From assembly GCA_964542585.1 (NCBI GenBank), contig CAZIUI010000012.1:1-64000 (forward strand): DNA of 64,000 nucleotides. The letters are read 5' to 3'. The notes beneath the pieces are model-generated. The model was not told where the DNA came from, did no database searches, and was given only the letters and a program-made list of their open reading frames with translations. Source of the DNA: CAYYUA01 sp964542585 (lineage in GTDB: Bacteria > Bacteroidota > Bacteroidia > CAILMK01 > CAYYUA01). Of this stretch, positions 1 through 9,280 are shown in pieces. The translations under genes and the position numbers were made by a program. Positions within the stretch are counted from its first letter, which is position 1. Each line of letters opens with the position of its first letter.

Positions 1-1658
1 TTGGGGTCCCAGTTGTTAGCACTGCTCCAGTCACTACCTGAAGTTCCCCCGCCATCCCATTTTTTAGGAGGCCTTCCGGTAAGCCGGATATGGTCAAAAG
101 CTGCTTCTTCATCAGCAGCACCTAAGTCTACGGTGATTCTCAAGGATAATTGATTACCTGATTGGTTTATATCCCACATAAAATCTTCAAAATTTCCATC
201 TAAAACCTTTCCATCTCCTGTACCATCAAAATTGGTGTCTTCTTGAAGGTTACTACCATTAGTTTCCCCTTTAAAATCCGCAATCCTAGTCCAGCTACCA
301 TTATCCACCTTAACTTCCACCTCAATGCCGTCACCATCTTCATAACCTGAATTGGCTCCTGCCGCAAGTGCAGCTTTAACCTTTAAGTCCTGGTAGTTTT
401 TGATATCGATGTTACTGATTTTTACAATGCCATCGCTATTGCTTAAAGTCCCGTCAATATCTTCCGCAGCTATGAAGTGGTCCTGATCAAACCCGGAATA
501 AAGAAAGTCCTTAGTATCATCATAGGCTACCAGGTCCACTTGGTCAAAAACATCCTGACCCGATAGCCCGCTTCCATCTGGAAATGTATAGCCTGAGTTG
601 GTTTCAAAAGATTCTGTTCGGATAGTTTCATTTACCAACGTAGAAGCTGAAGCACTGGGGCCAGCAGGACTGGTCAAGAAATCAATACTGCCTTCCGCAT
701 TGGTGAAGGACCAGATTTGAAAGTCGTATTTCGTGTCTCGTGACAAACCGGAAAAGGTGTAACTTCCACCTGTGCCATCCCCAACCTTCACGACCGCACT
801 GCCATCAGACAGATCCTTATCGATGCTTGGATCAGTGCCGTCAGATGGTTTTGAAGGGCTACTACCTGGATCAGTTGCCTTGATCAAATAGCCATCAGGG
901 GCTTGCGTTTGGCTTCCTGCGGAGGCGTCTGTCCAGGTCAACTCAATTTTGCCATTGCTTAAAGCATTAGCCGTAAAGTTGGAAGGCTGGTTAGCCGGTT
1001 CTGACTGGGTTTTTGCCGTTCCTTTTAGTGTTATGTTATCAATGCCTGCATATTCAGTTTGCCCGTTCTGTTTTATGCGGAAAACCAGCTTTACAGTTTT
1101 AGAAGTATTGCTAATACTAACCGTCTCAGGTCCGCTTCCACTTAAGCTTTTAAGGCCTTGCCCATTTCCATCTTCAAAAACCTCGTACTTGATAAAATCC
1201 CCTCCGAAATTTTTGAGTTTGTAATCGAAACTGATGTCAACACTGTTATAGCCACTAACGTTGATCTTTTCAAAAGTAACCTTAGCGGTGTTTTCAGTGC
1301 CAAAGTCATCTTCATCATCCAAGTCGTTTATACCTAATATTTTCTTACTAAAGTTAGAAAGCGTCAGATTATTGCTCCAGCTACTGTTGCTAACAACCCC
1401 ATAAAAGCCGTCTTCATCCCAACCATCCTCATTCGGATAAACGTTATTTTTATTGCTTTTATGGCTGAAAAAATTAACGTTGGATTGATAATCCCACGTA
1501 GGTGGTTTGGTACTGCTGCTGCCATCAAAATCCTGCTGGACAATGGTGGTTTGGCCAACGGAAACCTGAGTAAGGCCTAAGAAGGCAAAAATGAATAGTG
1601 CCATCAAGAAGCGCAAACTGAAAGGGTCATTGTTAATAGTGTAGATTGAGGGATTCAT
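1..1658 (-). CDS. Secreted FN3-containing surface protein, C-terminus cut off by window edge
   Basis: An open frame runs without a stop from an ATG at 1658 to base 1, about 552 codons, so the C-terminus is missing. Residues 1-36 read as a signal peptide: a basic/polar start, the hydrophobic stretch FLMALFIFAFLGL, then a likely cut after SVGQ. Residues 37-220 form a Ser/Asn/Gly-rich beta domain. Residues about 222-336 look like a fibronectin type III domain (PSNFTANALSNGKIELTW, then a YDFQIWSFTN strand). A second jelly-roll-like domain starts near residue 340 and runs off the window. I see no catalytic motif. It is probably exported by Sec and then T9SS like its neighbours, but the C-terminal sorting domain that would prove this lies outside the window. 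It is transcribed away from the plus-strand surface genes that follow. Confidence 0.8.
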   Translation of the reverse strand, partial: MNPSIYTINNDPFSLRFLMALFIFAFLGLTQVSVGQTTIVQQDFDGSSSTKPPTWDYQSNVNFFSHKSNKNNVYPNEDGWDEDGFYGVVSNSSWSNNLTLSNFSKKILGINDLDDEDDFGTENTAKVTFEKINVSGYNSVDISFDYKLKNFGGDFIKYEVFEDGNGQGLKSLSGSGPETVSISNTSKTVKLVFRIKQNGQTEYAGIDNITLKGTAKTQSEPANQPSNFTANALSNGKIELTWTDASAGSQTQAPDGYLIKATDPGSSPSKPSDGTDPSIDKDLSDGSAVVKVGDGTGGSYTFSGLSRDTKYDFQIWSFTNAEGSIDFLTSPAGPSASASTLVNETIRTESFETNSGYTFPDGSGLSGQDVFDQVDLVAYDDTKDFLYSGFDQDHFIAAEDIDGTLSNSDGIVKISNIDIKNYQDLKVKAALAAGANSGYEDGDGIEVEVKVDNGSWTRIADFKGETNGSNLQEDTNFDGTGDGKVLDGNFEDFMWDINQSGNQLSLRITVDLGAADEEAAFDHIRLTGRPPKKWDGGGTSGSDWSSANNWDP

Positions 1659-2857
1659 AATAATTTTTTTTATGAATTATCAAATTAAGTACTTAAAAGT
1701 TGCTTTTGTTTTTGGCAAGGGCCATTAATAGATGAATTAGGGCTTAAAATCGATAGATTTAAGATTTTATTCGATAAAGCGCCTGGTTTGATAGTTAATC
1801 TATTCAGTAAAAATTTCCGTTAAATCATTGAAATTTATTATTAACTTTATGAGAAAAAAGCACTTATCTTTTACAATCACGCACTAATTTGAAATAAAAA
1901 GGTGGAAAGCCATAGACCTTTGAAGTTAAGGTTTTGTAAAGCATTAAGGTCAAAAAGGGGCATAAAGCGCGTAAATCCCTTTTCATTACCATCAAATAAG
2001 AAAATCGCTCCTTATTAATTTCAAACCACTGCAAATCTCCTGTTTTGGCTTTTGTCCTCTGCCATAATGCTTGTAATGGCAGGGATCATAACACCATGTT
2101 CGCTATTATAAGAAGCTCAGGAAGCTGGCGATAGGCCTCAACCGTTTGGAAAACCGACAGTGAAAGTGCCTCTGCCGATGGCCAAATCAAAAATTCCCGG
2201 GAAAGGAGAAAACTACCATACCTCCTGGACAACGGTTGAGAAGTTTGATGGGCATGTTTTTTAGCCATTTCTAGGAATGCTGATATTTGGTGATGGGAAT
2301 ACCGCTAACGTGACCAACATGCGTATGGTGTACAGAAGAACTGAATCCTTAATCAGGGTATTGGAGATTGGAATACGAGTCGTGTTAAGCCTAAGATGGC
2401 TATGTTTGCTAAAGCCAGATCCTTCAATGAGAATTATATTCAATGGTGCGTTTCAAAGATTAAAAGTAAACCCTATAATATCAGCATTGACAGCCCCTTA
2501 AAAGAAAACCCCCATCTGCAAGGGAGCACTTGCCCGGATATTGGTTCTTATAGGTGTAGGAATTAGAGCAACTAAAAACTGCCTTCTTTTGTGTTATCCA
2601 CGTTTTATTCAATGGTTGATCGGAATAGAACAGGGATAACGCCAATTCAGCGGATTATCGCCCGGGAATCCAACTGTTAAGGTTTGAAATTGGGGATTTG
2701 GTCATTGAAAATAGCGCCTATTTCTAATAACTTTTTAATCTTCTTGCTTTCATTTTGGTTGATGCCGGTTATTTTGTTGATGATATTAGGCAATCCAAGG
2801 GGGGGTATTGCTAAGGCAGATGGTCATTTCATAATTTAGCAAAAAATATCAATTGCT
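1659..2857. other. 1.2 kb spacer without an intact gene
   Basis: This stretch separates the divergent genes at 1658 (minus) and 2858 (plus). Both strands are broken by stops. Short runs read like eroded coding sequence: 2277-2501 on plus, and a run ending near 2730 in plus-strand frame containing DYRPGIQLLRFEIGDLVIEN. None matches a family I recognise and none has a convincing start. The first 200 bases are AT-rich and should hold the promoter of the minus-strand gene. I see no inverted repeats that would mark an insertion sequence. Confidence 0.5.
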
Positions 2858-4000
2858 ATGAAGTGTTTCAACATTCGAATATTAATGCCCGCTTTCCTGG
2901 TATTTATCGGTTTGGCATGCAGTAGCCCCGATAAACCCGGTAAAGAACCCAATGATAGCATCCTAAAAGCTGATCCTATCAAATTAGACAAGCCCGTCAA
3001 AATGAAGATTGACTCGAACCACGATAGGGATTGGTTTCGGGCTACTATTCCTGATAAAGGGTATCTGGAAATTGGCGCTAAGGATGTACCGGATGATCTC
3101 AAACTTGAGGTAAAATTTGCTGAAAAGCAACCTTGGCAAGATCAAAAGCATAACTGGTATACAGGCTGGAATCAGCTACCCGAAGCAACGCGGTTTCATA
3201 AAAGAGACACGCTTTATTTCGCCATTCAGGACAATAACCGGGATGCCAATTCTTCTAAGGAATTTGCTATCAAAGCGCAATTTACTAAGGAATTTGATGA
3301 GCATGAGCTAAACAATGAAGCAGCAAACGCTGCAAAACCTCACCTGGGTGAAGTCATCAAAAGTTATTTTTATCCCATTGGGGATAAGGATTGGTTTCAA
3401 TTCAAGGCGAAAGGAGAAGGGTACCTTTGGGTAAAGGAGAAATCCTCACCGGATAATATTAAATCTGAGGCTAAATTTTTTCGAAAGGACGACATGACAG
3501 AAGAGCTTGAAAACCTAACCTATAATAACCGGCTTCCTTGTGCTGTCAGGATTTCCGAAAAAGGGACCTACCATCTTCTTTTAAAGGATAATAACAGGGA
3601 TGAATCATCGACCGACCCTATTCAATGGAAGGTGGATTACCTGAAGGAGATGGATACCACAGAACCCAATAATGAAACCAATAAGGCACATCCAGCTTCT
3701 ATTGGAGACACGATCGCTATGGCCATATTTCCTAAAGGGGATCATGATTATGTGAAGCTTACCCCCAATCAACAAAAACAGGTTTTTATAAAAGCCAATA
3801 CTCAAGGCGACATTGAAGGTGGCATTCGGATTTATAAGAAAGCAGGCATGGAAACCAAACGGATAACCAACCGGAAAAAACTCCCGCATAAAACGACCCT
3901 GGAAAGCGGGGAAACGTACTTTGTGGAGTTCCGTGATTACAATGATGATAACCGTTCACCCAAAACCTTTCCGGTTATGATCGTTGAAAATCCCAGTTAA
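2858..4000 (+). CDS. Lipoprotein of three tandem PPC-like repeats
   Basis: The product has 380 residues. The N-terminus is a lipoprotein signal (hydrophobic LMPAFLVFIGLAC, lipidated Cys21 followed by SSPD), so it should be membrane-anchored. The rest is three copies of one module of about 115-120 residues. Each starts with an acidic E-P/L-N-[DN] motif (EPNDS near 30, ELNNE near 150, EPNNE near 270), followed by a [DN]-x-D-[WY] strand (DRDWFRA, DKDWFQF, DHDYVKL), and each ends in a D-x-N-x-D-x-x-S motif (DNNRDANSS, DNNRDESST, DYNDDNRSP). This layout resembles bacterial pre-peptidase C-terminal (PPC) beta-sandwich domains. The acidic Asp/Asn ends could bind calcium, which is inference. No enzyme domain is present. 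I do not know its function. It stands alone, with more than 240 bases before the next gene. Confidence 0.8.
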   Translation: MKCFNIRILMPAFLVFIGLACSSPDKPGKEPNDSILKADPIKLDKPVKMKIDSNHDRDWFRATIPDKGYLEIGAKDVPDDLKLEVKFAEKQPWQDQKHNWYTGWNQLPEATRFHKRDTLYFAIQDNNRDANSSKEFAIKAQFTKEFDEHELNNEAANAAKPHLGEVIKSYFYPIGDKDWFQFKAKGEGYLWVKEKSSPDNIKSEAKFFRKDDMTEELENLTYNNRLPCAVRISEKGTYHLLLKDNNRDESSTDPIQWKVDYLKEMDTTEPNNETNKAHPASIGDTIAMAIFPKGDHDYVKLTPNQQKQVFIKANTQGDIEGGIRIYKKAGMETKRITNRKKLPHKTTLESGETYFVEFRDYNDDNRSPKTFPVMIVENPS

Positions 4001-4243
4001 TGAATAAGGCGAGGAACGGTATTACCTGAGATTAAGCATCTAATTAATATTCCGGACTTTACCGTGCCCCGACTTCTGTGGAAAGCCAGTTTCATGCTTA
4101 AGTTTAAACTTCTATGATGAATACTATAGAATCTTAAGTTAACCAGTAGATTTAAGCTGTTAAGGCTTGCCATCACTTCAATCTTTAAAAATGGCCAACT
4201 ATTCCTACCTTTAAATCAAAAAGCAATTTAATACTCTTCATCA

Positions 4244-6133
4244 ATGATTCGTAGGTGGATTTATGGCTTTTTAGCCCTTTTGGTCGGTAGCCTGCAACTG
4301 GCAGCCCAATCCCAGGTGGTTCTAAACCCGGGTTTTGAGCAGACGGCTAAATTTAATGGGAAACCTGCCTATTGGCGGGTGGGTTTTTCTGGCTCGTCCG
4401 CTTATTATTCAGATTCCCTGGGCCAATGGGATCTTGATAAGAACTACTTCACCGAAGGAAAACAAAGCCTGCGATTAAATCCGGCCGATAGCTCATCCTA
4501 TGCTTTCAGCCAAATTCTTCATGTCCCAAGCTTTAATCTCCAAGGGCAAAAGGTACGACTGAGTGTGGATATTCGTCACCAAAATTTAGCAGAACCGCCT
4601 GTGGTATTCCTGGCGGCTATCAATCCTGAGCTACCGGCCGACCCACTGTTAGGATTCGGAACGGCTGGTAAGGCCATTATTCAGGCTTACCCGGATTCGA
4701 ACGCCTTTACTACATATGCGGACAGTTTTACAGCATCCAGCAAGGCAGCGTACATGCAATTGGCTATTAGCGCCAAGGGTGAGGCAGGAAAAGCCTGGTT
4801 TGACGATGTTCAGGTTAGGATGCAAGGCCATAACCCAGGCCCGCCACCTCAAAACGTTGCCTCTCCTTTGGATGATGAACGCTCTTTCCCAACAGCCTTC
4901 ACAACAGAAAGCCCGATTGACCGAAGCAAGCGGGCCATGGAAAAAGCCGTGGATACAACAGCCCGCTATTCGGAGGCCATAAACCTGTTTGCCCATGTGC
5001 GCTGGTCGGCTATTACGGGAGAACCCATTACCCATGGGCATGAACGGATGCTAGCATTTGACCGGTTGGCAGAACAGCAAAACCTGGACAAGATCCTGAC
5101 GTTTGATTTTACCCATGGCGGTCCGGGGAATGTCGGTTATTTGAATCCAAAACCCAATGGGGACACGGTTGGTAACCTGAATAACCCGGCTGTCCAACAA
5201 GCCTTACTCAATGAGGCCCTCAAGCTGACGGATACGATAAATCCCGATTATTTGGTCTTTGGCATTGAAATGAACCAGTTTTATGACCGGAATCCGAGTC
5301 AGTGGGGTGCCTTCACCAAGCTGATGCAAACCCTGGCTGATAGCGTGAAAAGCCGTGATAGCAGTATTCATTTAACCACCTATACGAACCTGAAATGGCT
5401 GGTCAACAAGGATGGTGCATTAAAAACTGACCATGCGGATGTCTGGCGGCAACTGTTACCGGCCATAGAAAGCATTGGATACAGTGCCTACCCTGGCAAC
5501 CGGTTTTACCCAGCTTTGGATTCCATACCAGAAGGCTATTACACCAGGCCCCAAGCCGTGGCACCCGAACTTCCGCTATTCCTGAATGAATTTGGAGTGC
5601 CAGGTGGTGACAGCACTTCGATCACTGAGCAGAGGCAAGCGAAGGAGTTAGGCCGTATGCTGGCCGAATTGAACCAAACAGAAACGGAGATGGCTTCCTT
5701 TTATGCATTATTTGATCAGCAGTACCTCGGAACGCCATCCTGGTTTAAAAAGGCCTTTTCAGCTATTGGTCTTTATTATGAAGATGGTACCCCAAAAGCT
5801 GCAAAAGCTACCTGGGAAGCCATTTTCACGGATACGGGGAAATCGAGTAGCTTAGCCGGCCCCACAGGAACCCAACAGGGCCTTACCATTTACCCCAATC
5901 CCGTTACGGACGAGCAAGCCTACGTGTCATTCAACCTAACGCATTCGAATAAGGTCAAATTAACCTTGTTTAACCTGGAAGGCTACCAATGCTATGCGCG
6001 GCCCGAACAGGATTTAGCAGCTGGTAAGCATCGTTTTCCCATACCCATCTCAGACCTAAAAGCGGGAATTTATTTGGTGCAATTAAAAACCGGTATGAAG
6101 GCCCGCTGTGGACGTTTGGTTATTACTCACTGA
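4244..6133 (+). CDS. Secreted clan GH-A-like glycoside hydrolase with N-terminal CBM and T9SS sorting domain
   Basis: The product has 629 residues. Residues 1-21 are a signal peptide ending in QLAA. Residues about 25-190 (starting QVVLNPGFEQ) look like a galactose-binding-fold carbohydrate-binding module of the CBM4/9 type. A Pro-rich linker follows. Residues about 225-525 resemble a (beta/alpha)8 barrel: Glu342 in FGIEMNQF and Glu449 in FLNEFG sit where a clan A retaining hydrolase has its acid/base and nucleophile. Residues about 545-629 are a type A sorting domain (LTIYPNPV, KVKLTLFNLEG, LKAGIYLVQL), so the enzyme is exported by T9SS and released or surface-attached. The acid/base Glu lacks the usual preceding Asn, and I cannot name the GH family (GH53, GH5 and GH39 are the nearest in layout). 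The substrate is unknown, probably a plant or algal polysaccharide. No SusC/SusD pair lies nearby. Confidence 0.8.
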   Translation: MIRRWIYGFLALLVGSLQLAAQSQVVLNPGFEQTAKFNGKPAYWRVGFSGSSAYYSDSLGQWDLDKNYFTEGKQSLRLNPADSSSYAFSQILHVPSFNLQGQKVRLSVDIRHQNLAEPPVVFLAAINPELPADPLLGFGTAGKAIIQAYPDSNAFTTYADSFTASSKAAYMQLAISAKGEAGKAWFDDVQVRMQGHNPGPPPQNVASPLDDERSFPTAFTTESPIDRSKRAMEKAVDTTARYSEAINLFAHVRWSAITGEPITHGHERMLAFDRLAEQQNLDKILTFDFTHGGPGNVGYLNPKPNGDTVGNLNNPAVQQALLNEALKLTDTINPDYLVFGIEMNQFYDRNPSQWGAFTKLMQTLADSVKSRDSSIHLTTYTNLKWLVNKDGALKTDHADVWRQLLPAIESIGYSAYPGNRFYPALDSIPEGYYTRPQAVAPELPLFLNEFGVPGGDSTSITEQRQAKELGRMLAELNQTETEMASFYALFDQQYLGTPSWFKKAFSAIGLYYEDGTPKAAKATWEAIFTDTGKSSSLAGPTGTQQGLTIYPNPVTDEQAYVSFNLTHSNKVKLTLFNLEGYQCYARPEQDLAAGKHRFPIPISDLKAGIYLVQLKTGMKARCGRLVITH

Positions 6134-6529
6134 ATAATCCCAACAATGAATAAAGTGTAAGAAAGCTTTATTAAAAGGTTCAAAAAGCCGTTAATTCAAT
6201 TTAAACCTGCAAATCTTATTTATTTGGGGGTTCGATGTCTTTTTACCCTATGTAGTGATCAGCGATAGCTACCTTGTAAACGGAAATGTTTTTCAAACCA
6301 TAACAATCCCTGTGCAAGAGATCCCCCTGGTAAATGATGTAGTATTAGATGATATCCTCAGAGTTGTCAACCCTTCTAAGTTTTAAAGAAACTCCTGAGG
6401 CTATTAATTAAATAAATATTAAACCTTTGTTGTAGTTTTTTGTAACATGGTATATAGTAAAATTATCTTCAAAATTTCGTTTTTTTGAAAATAATGTTAA
6501 ATCGGCTTACAAATACCTAAATTACTGTT
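6134..6529. other. Spacer between hydrolase and protease genes
   Basis: About 400 AT-rich bases. Apart from the gene fragment at 6195-6386 I see no gene, no hairpin terminator and no perfect TAnnTTTG promoter. The last 130 bases before the protease start are very AT-rich and are the likely place of its promoter. Confidence 0.4.
6195..6386 (+). pseudogene. Orphan 3' end of an unknown gene
   Basis: An open stretch between two stops has no start codon but reads like genuine protein: it contains FDVFLPYVVISDSYLVNGN and continues through TITIPVQEIPLVNDVVLDDI to end in VVNPSKF. It sits alone between the hydrolase and the protease. The most likely reading is the remaining C-terminal end of a gene whose 5' part has been deleted. 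I do not recognise the family. The rest of the 6134-6529 spacer is AT-rich and otherwise featureless. Confidence 0.35.
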
Positions 6530-8773
6530 ATGGTTTTAATATGTAGAAAAAATGTTCACCTAGTTACCCTTTTGTGCTTCTCAATGTTTTTTATTGCCAT
6601 AGTAGCAAAAGGTCAGCAGACGGAAGGGAATAAGCTTTTTAAAACTATCGAGCGCCCTACCAATATTCAAAAAGATACATTTGTAAACCATGCCGGTTTC
6701 TTATCGCTCAATAACAAGCAATTGAGAAAATTATGGTCAGAAAGGCCGGTTACCCTACAAATCGCCATACCTAGATCAGCTGGCGATGATATCATTGTCG
6801 AGCTGGAGCAAAATCAAATTCTTGCTTCTGATTTTGAGGTACGAACTAGCAGCAACAAAGAGGTAGATTATAATAGGGGCATTTACTACAATGGCAGCCT
6901 AAAAGGTAACAGTAATAGCCATGCTACCCTGAGTGTTTTTCAGGATCAGGTAATGGGAGTTTTGGCAACCGATACCGGTAACCTGGTACTAGGTGCGTTA
7001 AGCGATAAAAAAGGGAATCCCAAAACTGAATATATCCTGTATAACGACCAAGACATGGAACCAATACCGGATTTTAGCTGCAAAACAGTTGACAATTTTT
7101 CAAAGCCCAGTCAACAACATTCTACGCCGGATCAAGCAGGAGGTAAACCTGATCATTCAAATAAATGTATTTCAATTTATTTTGAATGTGATTATGAGAT
7201 GTATAAGGACAAAGGGAACAGCGTAAATAACACCGTCAATTTTACAACAGGTGTATTTAATGAAGTAGCTAAGCTTTACGATGTAGCCGGTATCAATGTA
7301 AATATTTCCGAAGTATTTGTGTGGGATTCATCGAGCCCATACTCAGATGATACAAGTAGTTCAACTTATTTAGAGGGTTTTAAGGATTACAGGAGTAATC
7401 AAGGAGGGTTTAAGGGTGATTTAGGTCACCTACTTTCCACAACCTCAGCTAATCTTGGCGGTCGTGCTTATATAGATGTCCTTTGTGGTTCTTTTGGATT
7501 TGCATACGGTTTTTCTAATATTTATAACGATTTTGAAACCTATCCTACCTATTCCTGGAGCGTATATATTATCAGTCACGAACTTGGCCATAATATTGGA
7601 TCAAGGCACACCCAACGGTGTAATTATTGGACAACTCCCAAGCAGCAGGCAATAGATAGCTGCGGTTCATTGGAGAACGGTGACTGCAATACATTGAAAG
7701 GTATCCCATCAGGCGGTGGGACCATTATGAGCTATTGTCATACATCATCAGCGGGCATTGATTTTACTAAAGGTTTTGGCACCTATCCCAGGGATACCCT
7801 CCAGCATTTTGTTAATAAAGCATCTTGTATTAATGCTTGTATTTGCCGTGATACGCTATCGCCTAAAACATGTAAACAATACACCCTACCAAGCGGTAAT
7901 GATACATTGACCTCTTCAGGTATTTATTATGATACTATATCAAAACAAGGAGGTTGCGACAGCATTTTTAAAGTCAATTTAATCATCCAGGATACTTTGA
8001 GGATTTCAGACACTATAACTGCTTGCGATACTTACACGTGGCCGGTTAACGGAAAAACTTACACCAACAGCGGTGCTTATTTTGATACCTTTTCGAATCA
8101 ACAGAGCTGCGATACAATTCACCGGCTAAACTTAACAATCCATCCGAGCGAAAATAAGAATGTTCAGTACCAGGCCTGCGATAGCTTTACAGTCCCAAGT
8201 AAGGATGAGACTTATACCCAAAGCGGCACTTACCGGGATACCATAAATACGGTGAAAGGCTGCGACAGTATTTTGACTATTGATTTAACAGTTATTAAGA
8301 TTGACACAGGCCTTGTTCGAATTGGACCCGCGATAAAATCGCAGACTACCAATGGCAGCTACCAATGGTTGAATTGCGCTAAAGGCTACCAGTCAATTCG
8401 GAACGCCACCAGTCGGACTTTTGCACCCGATAGCAATGGAACCTATGCGGTTGAGGTTACAAAGAGTGGTTGTAAAGACACATCGGAATGTTTTTCATTA
8501 AACAATATAGGAGTGGTTGTAAATGATTTTGGCCAATCATTCCAGGTATATCCAAACCCAACAAATGCTAATGTTACCGTAAACCTTGGAAAAACCTACA
8601 AAGGCGCCTCAGTTACAGTTAAGAATGCATCGGGGAAAACGATTAACAGGAAAGAAATATCCAATAGCCGCATTTTCGACTTGAACCTGAGCGGGAAAAA
8701 AGGATTGTATGTTATTACGATCAAAACCGCTAATAATAAACGGGCAAGGGTTAAGGTGCTAAAAACACAATAA
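6530..8773 (+). CDS. Secreted reprolysin-like zinc metalloprotease with T9SS sorting domain
   Basis: The product has 747 residues. The N-terminus is a signal peptide (LLCFSMFFIAIVAKGQ). A propeptide-like region runs to about 200. The catalytic domain holds the zinc motif HELGHNIGSRH at residues 350-360 (zinc ligands His350, His354, His360, general base Glu351). After it comes a Met-turn (GGGTIMSYC), which defines the metzincins and fits the M12B/M43-like group. Residues about 447-600 carry three Cys-containing repeats of about 50 residues (CKQYTLPSGNDTL, CDTYTWPVNGKTY, CDSFTVPSKDETY), a type seen in large Bacteroidota surface proteins. Residues about 668-747 are a type A sorting domain (SFQVYPNPTNANVTVNLGK ... 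GLYVITIKT). It should act outside the cell on proteins or peptides. It may start on its own promoter, as it is 400 bases from the gene before it. Confidence 0.88.
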   Translation: MVLICRKNVHLVTLLCFSMFFIAIVAKGQQTEGNKLFKTIERPTNIQKDTFVNHAGFLSLNNKQLRKLWSERPVTLQIAIPRSAGDDIIVELEQNQILASDFEVRTSSNKEVDYNRGIYYNGSLKGNSNSHATLSVFQDQVMGVLATDTGNLVLGALSDKKGNPKTEYILYNDQDMEPIPDFSCKTVDNFSKPSQQHSTPDQAGGKPDHSNKCISIYFECDYEMYKDKGNSVNNTVNFTTGVFNEVAKLYDVAGINVNISEVFVWDSSSPYSDDTSSSTYLEGFKDYRSNQGGFKGDLGHLLSTTSANLGGRAYIDVLCGSFGFAYGFSNIYNDFETYPTYSWSVYIISHELGHNIGSRHTQRCNYWTTPKQQAIDSCGSLENGDCNTLKGIPSGGGTIMSYCHTSSAGIDFTKGFGTYPRDTLQHFVNKASCINACICRDTLSPKTCKQYTLPSGNDTLTSSGIYYDTISKQGGCDSIFKVNLIIQDTLRISDTITACDTYTWPVNGKTYTNSGAYFDTFSNQQSCDTIHRLNLTIHPSENKNVQYQACDSFTVPSKDETYTQSGTYRDTINTVKGCDSILTIDLTVIKIDTGLVRIGPAIKSQTTNGSYQWLNCAKGYQSIRNATSRTFAPDSNGTYAVEVTKSGCKDTSECFSLNNIGVVVNDFGQSFQVYPNPTNANVTVNLGKTYKGASVTVKNASGKTINRKEISNSRIFDLNLSGKKGLYVITIKTANNKRARVKVLKTQ

Positions 8774-9280
8774 AGCCATACAGGTAATGAAAAGAGATTC
8801 CAGACTGTTGAATCAATAAAAAGGCTGGCAAACCTCTGATAACCGCGCCATTGGTCCATTGGTATTTTTTAAAACAGGGAAAAAACGGATGATCCTGTAT
8901 CATAGATTAAACCAATTCGATCGTTTATGCTCCTCAGGCTGATTCCATTGCCAAAATAGGCTAAAGTCAATCCGGCTTTCTTAAGGGGTGCACCCCTTTA
9001 TTGTCAATCAGCCTTTACAAATAGAATTGCCCAAAAATGCTTTATTAAGGCAGATAGCTGGCTACTTCCCCATACTGAACTACAGCAAAAAACAAACCAT
9101 TCGGTAAGGCTACCCCACATTTGTCAAGCATTACCCAATTAATGGAATCCGCCTATCCCTAAAAAGCTGGCAATTGTCCGATTAGGTTTCTGTGATAAAA
9201 GTTTTGCCTTTCAAATGATAGAAAAAGCATTTATGGGAAAATTGTTACATTCGTTTTAAGGATATATCAAAATAAAACTT
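8774..9280. other. Spacer with a nested inverted repeat
   Basis: About 500 bases with no supported gene on either strand. The notable content is the inverted-repeat structure at 8936-9014, listed separately. The last 60 bases before 9281 are AT-rich, but contain only a one-mismatch TAnnTTTG element. Confidence 0.4.
8936..9014. repeat. Nested inverted repeat around a 16-base palindrome
   Basis: The outer arms are AGGCTGATT (8936-8944) and AATCAGCCT (9006-9014), perfect complements. Inside, at 8983-8998, is the perfect palindrome AAGGGGTGCACCCCTT. The spacing suggests a folded RNA or DNA element after the protease gene. It may be a terminator or a small repeat element. There is only a short T-run after the palindrome, so it is not a standard rho-independent terminator. 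Confidence 0.45.

Noticed and set aside
1660..2857. Possible transposon remnant in the first spacer
   Set aside because: No terminal inverted repeats, target duplication or transposase motif could be found. Only short, unrecognised broken frames remain.
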